DNA of 64,000 nucleotides, taken from the NCBI RefSeq assembly GCF_014257025.1, contig NZ_JACMSF010000034.1, forward strand, positions 34,157 through 98,156. Reading direction: 5' to 3'. This document shows, one piece after another, positions 58,949-64,000 of this stretch. Numbering within the stretch: the first letter of the stretch is position 1; every line of letters begins with the position of its first letter. The notes below the pieces were generated by a model that was not told where the DNA came from, did not search any database, and saw only the letters and a list, made by a program, of their open reading frames with translations. The stretch comes from Streptomyces cupreus. Its GTDB lineage: Bacteria > Actinomycetota > Actinomycetes > Streptomycetales > Streptomycetaceae. Position numbers and translations under genes: made by a program.

Positions 58949-60154
58949 TCAGCCCTGGAATCGATACTCTTCGAGCAGCCGACGACCGATGATCATTTTC
59001 TGGATCTCGGCGGTACCTTCGCCGATCAGCAGCATCGGAGCCTCACGGTAGAGGCGCTCGATCTCGTACTCCTTGGAGAAGCCGTAGCCGCCGTGGATCC
59101 GGAAGGCGTCCTCAACGACCTCCTTGCAGTACTCGGAGGCGAGGTACTTCGCCATCCCAGCCTCAAGGTCGTTTCGTTCCCCGGAGTCCTTTTTGCGTGC
59201 CGCGTTCACCATCATCGCATGCGCGGCCTCGACCTTGGTAGCCATCTCGGCGAGCTTGAACTGGATCGCCTGGTGCTGGGCGATCGGCTTGCCGAAAGTG
59301 TGACGCTGCTGGGCGTACTGGACACCGAGTTCGAACGCACGCTGAGCGACACCGCAACCACGCGCCGCCACGTTGACGCGGCCGACCTCCACGCCGTCCA
59401 TCATTTGGTAAAAACCTCGGCCGGTGACCCCGCCGAGCACGCGATCCACCGGAACGCGCAGGCCGTCCATGATGAGTTCGGTCGTGTCGACCCCCTTGTA
59501 CCCCATCTTGTCGATCTTGCCCGGAATGGTCAGGCCGGGGCGGACCTCACCGAAGCCGGGCTCCTTCTCGACGAGAAAGGTCGTCATCGACTTGTGCGGC
59601 GCCGTGCCCTCGGGGTGTCCTTCGTCACTTCGCACCAGAACGGCGACCAGAGACGACGTTCCGCCGTTCGTCAGCCACATCTTCTGGCCGTTCAGGACGT
59701 ACTCGTCGCCGTCCCTGACCGCCTTGGATGTGATCGCCGACACATCCGAACCCAGACCGGGCTCCGACATCGAGAAGGCACCGCGGATGTCGCCGGCCGC
59801 CATGCGCGGCAGGAAGTGGTCCTTCTGCTCCTGTGTGCCGTGCTGCTTGAGCATGTACGCCACGATGAAGTGGGTGTTGATGATGCCGGACACCGACATC
59901 CAGCCGCGCGCGATCTCCTCCACACAGAGGGCGTACGTCAGCAGCGACTCGCCCAGACCCCCGTACTCCTCGGGGATCATCAGACCGAACAGGCCCAACT
60001 CCTTGAGGCCGTCGACGATCTGCTGCGGATACTCGTCGCGGTGCTCCAGCTCGGTCGCGACCGGAATGATCTCCTTGTCCACGAAGTCCCGAACGGTGGA
60101 CAGGATCTCCTGCTGGATATCGGTCAGACCGGCGGTCTGGGCGAGTCGCGCCAT
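58949..60154 (-). CDS. mcd: Acyl-CoA dehydrogenase, probable methylsuccinyl-CoA dehydrogenase
   Basis: A 401-residue FAD acyl-CoA dehydrogenase. It has SMSEPGLGSDVSAITSKAVR, the C-terminal motif FRIHGGYGFSKEYEIERLYR and GTAEIQKMIIGR. The catalytic Glu is expected in LYREAPMLLIGEGTAEI. In the ethylmalonyl-CoA pathway this enzyme oxidises (2S)-methylsuccinyl-CoA to mesaconyl-CoA. The operon position, after ccr, ecm, mcl and mch, supports that reading. ATG 60154 has GGAG 8 bases ahead and lies 2 bases after the mch stop. Streptomyces versions are shorter than the proteobacterial Mcd, which has an extra N-terminal segment. Confidence 0.9.
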   Translation of the reverse strand: MARLAQTAGLTDIQQEILSTVRDFVDKEIIPVATELEHRDEYPQQIVDGLKELGLFGLMIPEEYGGLGESLLTYALCVEEIARGWMSVSGIINTHFIVAYMLKQHGTQEQKDHFLPRMAAGDIRGAFSMSEPGLGSDVSAITSKAVRDGDEYVLNGQKMWLTNGGTSSLVAVLVRSDEGHPEGTAPHKSMTTFLVEKEPGFGEVRPGLTIPGKIDKMGYKGVDTTELIMDGLRVPVDRVLGGVTGRGFYQMMDGVEVGRVNVAARGCGVAQRAFELGVQYAQQRHTFGKPIAQHQAIQFKLAEMATKVEAAHAMMVNAARKKDSGERNDLEAGMAKYLASEYCKEVVEDAFRIHGGYGFSKEYEIERLYREAPMLLIGEGTAEIQKMIIGRRLLEEYRFQG

Positions 60155-60156
60155 GG

Positions 60157-60669
60157 CTACTTCTCCTGCTCCTTGAGCTCGGGGCGGCCGGGCTGCTCGC
60201 CGCCGCGCTCCTTGATGTACGTCTCGGTCGGCACCATCACCTTGCGGCGGAACACGCAGACCAGCGTGCCGTCCTGCTTGTAGCCCTTGGTCTCGACGTA
60301 GACGATGCCGCGGTCGCTCTTCGACTTCGACGGCCACTTGTCGAGCACGGTCGTCTGCCCGTAGATGGTGTCGCCGTGGAAGGTCGGCGCCACGTGCTTG
60401 AGCGACTCGATCTCCAGGTTGGCGATCGCCTTGCCGGAGATGTCCGGCACGCTCATGCCGAGCAGCAGCGAGTAGATGTAGTTCCCGACGACGACGTTCT
60501 TGCCGAAGTCCGTCGTCTTCTCCGCATAGTTGACGTCCATGTGGAGCGGGTGGTGGTTCATGGTGAGGAGACAGAACAGGTGGTCGTCGTACTCCGTGAC
60601 CGTCTTTCCCGGCCAGTGCTTGTACGTCGCCCCGACCTCGAACTCCTCGTAGGTGCGTCCGAACTGCAT
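60157..60669 (-). CDS. mch: MaoC-family hydratase, probable mesaconyl-CoA hydratase
   Basis: A 170-residue hot-dog-fold hydratase (YEEFEVGATYKHWPGKTVTE). The catalytic region is in NHHPLHMDVNYAEKTTDFGK. Its position between mcl and mcd indicates hydration of mesaconyl-C1-CoA to beta-methylmalyl-CoA. It is shorter than the proteobacterial double-domain enzyme and would work as a dimer of single hot-dog units. It starts 4 bases after the mcl stop. Confidence 0.88.
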   Translation of the reverse strand: MQFGRTYEEFEVGATYKHWPGKTVTEYDDHLFCLLTMNHHPLHMDVNYAEKTTDFGKNVVVGNYIYSLLLGMSVPDISGKAIANLEIESLKHVAPTFHGDTIYGQTTVLDKWPSKSKSDRGIVYVETKGYKQDGTLVCVFRRKVMVPTETYIKERGGEQPGRPELKEQEK

Positions 60670-60673
60670 GGCC

Positions 60674-61636
60674 TTACGCCTCCGGGATCTCGAACTTGCT
60701 GGTGCGCTGCATGCCGGCGGCGCGGCCCTTGCCGGAGATGACCAGGGCCATCTTGCGGCTGGCCTCGTCGATCATCTCGTCGCCGAGCATCGCGGAGCCC
60801 TTCTTGCCGCCCGCCTCGGACGTGTAGTAGTCGTACGCGTCCAGGATCAGCTCGGCGTGGTCGAAGTCCTCCTGCGAGGGCGAGAAGATCTCGTTGGACG
60901 CCTCGACCTGGCCCGGGTGCAGCACCCACTTGCCGTCGAAGCCGAGCGCGGCGGCGCGCTGGGCGACCTCGCGGTAGCCGTCGATGTTGCGGATCTGGAG
61001 GTAGGGGCCGTCGATCGCCTGGAGGTTGTTGGCGCGGGCGGCCATCAGGATCTTCATCAGGATGTAGTGGTAGGCGTCCGCCGGGTAGCCGGGCGGCTGC
61101 TCACCCACGACCAGCGACTTCATGTTGATGGACGCCATGAAGTCGGCCGGGCCGAAGATGATCGTCTCGACGCGCTGGGAGGCCGTCGCGATCTCGTTGA
61201 CGTTGTTCAGGCCCTGGGCGTTCTCGATCTGCGCCTCGATGCCGATCTTGCCGACCTCGAAGCCCATCGTCTTCTCGATCTGCGTCAGCAGCAGGTCCAG
61301 GGCGACGATCTGCTGGGGGGTCTGCACCTTCGGCAGCATGATGCAGTCGAGGTTCTGGCCGGCGCCCTCGACGACGGTCACGACATCGCGGTACGTCCAC
61401 TCGGTCGTCCAGTCGTTGACGCGCACGACCCGCGTCTTGCCCGTCCAGTCGCCCTCGTTGAGGAACTTCACGATGGTGTGCCGCGCCTCGGGCTTGGCGA
61501 GCGGCGCGCACGCGTCCTCCAGGTCCAGGAAGACCTGGTCGGCGGGGAGGCCCTGAGCCTTCTCCAGGAAGCGCGGGTTCGAGCCCGGTACCGCCAGGCA
61601 GGAACGCCGGGGGCGAAGGCGGTTGACCGTGGTCAT
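60674..61636 (-). CDS. mcl: CitE-like lyase, probable beta-methylmalyl-CoA/malyl-CoA lyase
   Basis: A 320-residue TIM-barrel lyase of the HpcH/CitE family. It has FLDLEDACAPLAKPEARHTI, the metal Glu in GIEAQIENAQGL and the Asp in IIFGPADFMASIN. It splits beta-methylmalyl-CoA into glyoxylate and propionyl-CoA. GGAGG lies 7 bases before ATG 61636. The ATG overlaps the ecm stop (ATGA), and the next gene starts after 4 bases, so the operon is tightly coupled. Confidence 0.92.
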   Translation of the reverse strand: MTTVNRLRPRRSCLAVPGSNPRFLEKAQGLPADQVFLDLEDACAPLAKPEARHTIVKFLNEGDWTGKTRVVRVNDWTTEWTYRDVVTVVEGAGQNLDCIMLPKVQTPQQIVALDLLLTQIEKTMGFEVGKIGIEAQIENAQGLNNVNEIATASQRVETIIFGPADFMASINMKSLVVGEQPPGYPADAYHYILMKILMAARANNLQAIDGPYLQIRNIDGYREVAQRAAALGFDGKWVLHPGQVEASNEIFSPSQEDFDHAELILDAYDYYTSEAGGKKGSAMLGDEMIDEASRKMALVISGKGRAAGMQRTSKFEIPEA

Positions 61637-63660
61637 GCGGGGACCTCCAGGGGGTCGAGCTTGTTCGCTTTGCGGATCTCATCGACGATGCGGCCGATGA
61701 TTCCGGTGATGTCGAAGTCCTTCGGGGTGAAGACCGCGGCCACTCCGGCGGCCCGGAGCTGTTCGGCGTCACCATTCGGGATGATGCCACCGGCGATCAC
61801 CGGGATATCTGTGGCACCGGCCACACGGAGGCGCTCCAGCACGTCCGGCACCAGCTGGGCGTGCGAGCCGGAGAGGATGGACAGACCGACCGCGTGCACG
61901 TCCTCGGCGAGGGCCGCGTCGACGATCTGCTCCGGGGTGAGCCGGATGCCCTGGTAGACCACCTCGAAACCGGCGTCACGCGCGCGTACGGCGATCTGCT
62001 CGGCGCCGTTGGAGTGCCCGTCCAGGCCCGGCTTGCCGACCAGGAAGCGCAGCTTGCCGACGCCCATGTCCTTGGCCGTGAGATCCACCCTGCGGCGGAC
62101 GTCGGCCATCGCCGTGCCCTCCTCGGCGGTCACCGCGACGGGCGCGGAGGAGACCCCGGTGGGCGCCCGGAACTCGCCGAACACCTCGCGCAGGGCCCCG
62201 GCCCACTCACCGGTCGTGACGCCGGCGCGGGCGCACTCCAGGGTGGCCTCCATGAGGTTGGCGGTGCCCTTGGCGGCCTCCTTCAGCTTCTCCAGCGCCT
62301 TGCAGGGGCGCGGGTGGTTGAAGGGCGGCTGATAGCGGGTGTCGCGCCAGTTCTGCATGGCGGCGATCACCCGGGCCTCGACCGCCGGGTCGACCGTCTG
62401 GATGGCCGTGTCGAGGTCCGCGGTGAGCGGGTTGGGCTCGGTCGTCTCGAAGATGTTGACGCCGACGATCTTCTCCTGGCCGGACTCGATCCGAGCGCGG
62501 CGCTCGGCGTGGGACGCCACCAGCTGCGACTTGAGGTAGCCGGACTCGACGGCGGCCATCGCGCCGCCCATCTCCTGGATCCGCTCGATCTCGGCGAGGG
62601 ATTCCTCGACCAGCGCCTCGACCTTGGACTCGATCACCTTCGAGCCCTCGAAGATGTCCTCGTACTCCAGCAGATCGCTCTCATGGGCGAGAACCTGCTG
62701 GATCCGCAGCGACCACTGCTGGTCCCACGGCCGGGGCAGACCCAACGCCTCGTTCCAGGCCGGGAGTTGGACGGCACGCGCGCGGGCGTCCTTGGAGAGG
62801 GTGACGGCCAGCATCTCCAGCACGATCCGCTGGACGTTGTTCTCCGGCTGCGCCTCCGTCAGACCCAGGGAGTTGACCTGGACGCCGTAGCGGAAGCGGC
62901 GCTGCTTGGCGTCCTGGATGCCGTAGCGCTGAAGGGTGATCCTCTCCCAGATGCGGCCGAAGGCGCGCATCTTGCACATCTCCTCGACGAAGCGGACGCC
63001 CGCGTTCACGAAGAAGGAGATACGGGCGACGACATCGCCCATGCGCTCCTCGGGGACCTGGCCGCTGTCGCGCACCGCGTCGAGGACCGCGATCGCCGTG
63101 GACATCGCGTACGCGATCTCCTGGACCGGCGTGGCGCCCGCCTCCTGCAGGTGGTAGCTGCAGATGTTGATCGGGTTCCACTTCGGGATGTGGGAGACCG
63201 TGTACGCGATCATGTCCGTCGTCAGGCGGAGCGAGGGCCCGGGCGGGAACACATGCGTGCCGCGGGACAGGTACTCCTTGACGATGTCGTTCTGGGTCGT
63301 GCCCTGGAGCTTGGTGATGTCCGCACCCTGCTCCTCCGCGACGACCTGGTAGAGCGCCAGCAGCCACATGGCGGTGGCGTTGATGGTCATCGAGGTGTTC
63401 ATCTGCTCCAGGGGGATGTCCTGGAACAGTCGGCGCATGTCACCGAGGTGCGAGACGGGCACCCCGACCCGGCCGACCTCGCCGCGGGCGAGGACGTGGT
63501 CCGGGTCGTAGCCGGTCTGCGTCGGCAGGTCGAAGGCGACGGACAGACCCGTCTGGCCCTTGGCGAGGTTGCGCCGGTACAGCTCGTTGGACGCCTCGGC
63601 CGTGGAGTGACCGGCGTACGTGCGCATCAGCCACGGCCGGTCCTTCTGACGCTCAGTCAT
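61633..63660 (-). CDS. ecm: Ethylmalonyl-CoA mutase (B12-dependent)
   Basis: A 675-residue mutase with the N-terminal catalytic TIM barrel (RTYAGHSTAEASNELYRRNL, then AFDLPTQTGYDPD) and the C-terminal cobalamin domain. The cobalamin domain has DxHxxG in GLDGHSNGAEQ, then LSILSGSHAQLV and IPVIAGGIIPNGD. It resembles MeaA-type proteins rather than methylmalonyl-CoA mutase, and its neighbours (ccr, mcl) fix the pathway. It converts ethylmalonyl-CoA to methylsuccinyl-CoA. ATG 63660 has GAGGG 7 bases ahead; the longer reading overlaps ccr. Confidence 0.94.
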   Translation of the reverse strand: MTERQKDRPWLMRTYAGHSTAEASNELYRRNLAKGQTGLSVAFDLPTQTGYDPDHVLARGEVGRVGVPVSHLGDMRRLFQDIPLEQMNTSMTINATAMWLLALYQVVAEEQGADITKLQGTTQNDIVKEYLSRGTHVFPPGPSLRLTTDMIAYTVSHIPKWNPINICSYHLQEAGATPVQEIAYAMSTAIAVLDAVRDSGQVPEERMGDVVARISFFVNAGVRFVEEMCKMRAFGRIWERITLQRYGIQDAKQRRFRYGVQVNSLGLTEAQPENNVQRIVLEMLAVTLSKDARARAVQLPAWNEALGLPRPWDQQWSLRIQQVLAHESDLLEYEDIFEGSKVIESKVEALVEESLAEIERIQEMGGAMAAVESGYLKSQLVASHAERRARIESGQEKIVGVNIFETTEPNPLTADLDTAIQTVDPAVEARVIAAMQNWRDTRYQPPFNHPRPCKALEKLKEAAKGTANLMEATLECARAGVTTGEWAGALREVFGEFRAPTGVSSAPVAVTAEEGTAMADVRRRVDLTAKDMGVGKLRFLVGKPGLDGHSNGAEQIAVRARDAGFEVVYQGIRLTPEQIVDAALAEDVHAVGLSILSGSHAQLVPDVLERLRVAGATDIPVIAGGIIPNGDAEQLRAAGVAAVFTPKDFDITGIIGRIVDEIRKANKLDPLEVPA

Positions 63661-63670
63661 GCATCGGCCC

Positions 63671-64000
63671 TCAGATGTTGCGGAAGCGGTTGATGGCGTC
63701 GATGTGCTGGGCGCGCAGCTCCTCGTCGCGCACACCCAGGCCCTCCTCGGGGGCCAGGCACAGCACGCCGACCTTGCCCTGGTGGAGGTTGCGGTGCACG
63801 TCGAACGCGGCCTGGCCGGTGTCCTCCAGGGAGTAGACCTTCGACAGCGTCGGGTGGATCTTGCCCTTCGCGATCAGCCGGTTGGCCTCCCAGGCCTCGC
63901 GGTAGTTGGCGAAGTGCGAGCCGATGATCCGCTTCAGCGACATCCACAGGTAGCGGTTGTCGTACTCGTGCATGTAGCCCGAGGTCGAGGCGCAGGTGGT
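63671..64000 (-). CDS. ccr: Crotonyl-CoA carboxylase/reductase (C-terminal part)
   Basis: The last 109 codons of Ccr, a medium-chain-dehydrogenase-type enzyme that reductively carboxylates crotonyl-CoA to ethylmalonyl-CoA. Visible are YLWMSLKRIIGSHFANYREA, then EANRLIAKGKIHPTLSKVYS and the end HIDAINRFRNI. The frame stays open to the right edge, so the start is outside the window. It is the first gene of the operon seen here. Ethylmalonyl-CoA is both a carbon-assimilation intermediate and a polyketide extender unit. Confidence 0.93.
   Translation of the reverse strand, partial: TTCASTSGYMHEYDNRYLWMSLKRIIGSHFANYREAWEANRLIAKGKIHPTLSKVYSLEDTGQAAFDVHRNLHQGKVGVLCLAPEEGLGVRDEELRAQHIDAINRFRNI

Overview
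The window is high-GC actinomycete DNA, almost certainly from a Streptomyces chromosome. Support for this comes from strong GC bias at third codon positions, GTG/TTG starts, TAGRRT-type -10 boxes with leaderless genes, DUF397/DUF5753/DUF574 regulators, and an ethylmalonyl-CoA operon next to pssA/psd. No rRNA or tRNA gene, CRISPR array or intact transposon was seen. All identifications were made by eye from motifs; no database search was run.

Left edge to 11.2 kb is specialised metabolism. A 5'-truncated type III polyketide synthase ends at a near-ideal hairpin terminator that faces a TetR gene with its own operator. Next comes a compact minus-strand operon, read from 11.2 kb down to 2.5 kb: a SPASM radical-SAM enzyme, a 53-residue candidate RiPP precursor, a HemN-like radical-SAM enzyme, an alpha/beta hydrolase, a class I methyltransferase, a tautomerase-TrmO fusion, an MFS exporter and an FAD monooxygenase, with a second TetR gene at its end. 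The precursor has no Cys, Trp, Tyr or Phe, so the usual thioether and cyclophane chemistries of SPASM enzymes are not possible on it. I regard this as the best candidate for an undescribed system.

11.2-21 kb is mixed housekeeping: a DUF6278 protein, an orphan glutamate-type ABC ATPase, a decayed S15 peptidase, a membrane-anchored conserved protein, a secreted gamma-glutamyltransferase that abuts a ClpC-like ATPase, a divergent map/XRE pair with interlocked leaderless promoters, and a large conserved Streptomyces protein.

21-30 kb is a reductive pyrimidine (or hydantoin) catabolism cluster: two near-identical beta-ureidopropionase paralogues, a class III aminotransferase, a PucR regulator, dihydropyrimidinase, an F420-type LLM oxidoreductase and an NCS1 transporter. 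No dihydropyrimidine dehydrogenase is present.

30-34 kb holds a DUF3558-like exported protein, a CMD/AhpD-family protein and a NarL-type two-component pair. 33.9-42 kb is an accessory regulatory island: DUF574 methyltransferase, P-loop-like protein with degenerate Walker A, DUF397 + XRE/DUF5753 pair, NsdA-like TPR regulator, RsbW-like ATPase, DUF6624 protein, sigma-like protein, zinc-finger/double-HTH protein and a tiny membrane protein.

42-57 kb contains a cytoplasmic GGT-like protein, an inositol-phosphatase-family enzyme, an FAD oxidoreductase with a macrodomain gene, a membrane protein, an NmtR-like sensor divergent from a P1B-4 metal ATPase, an ada-alkA/ogt alkylation-repair pair, an IS481-family fragment that has cut off a VOC gene, and ADP-ribose/NAD genes (SIR2, Nudix, ADP-ribosylglycohydrolase) with an orphan VapB, then glycerate kinase. 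57.3-64 kb carries pssA-psd and the ethylmalonyl-CoA operon (ccr-ecm-mcl-mch-mcd, minus strand), with ccr running off the right edge.
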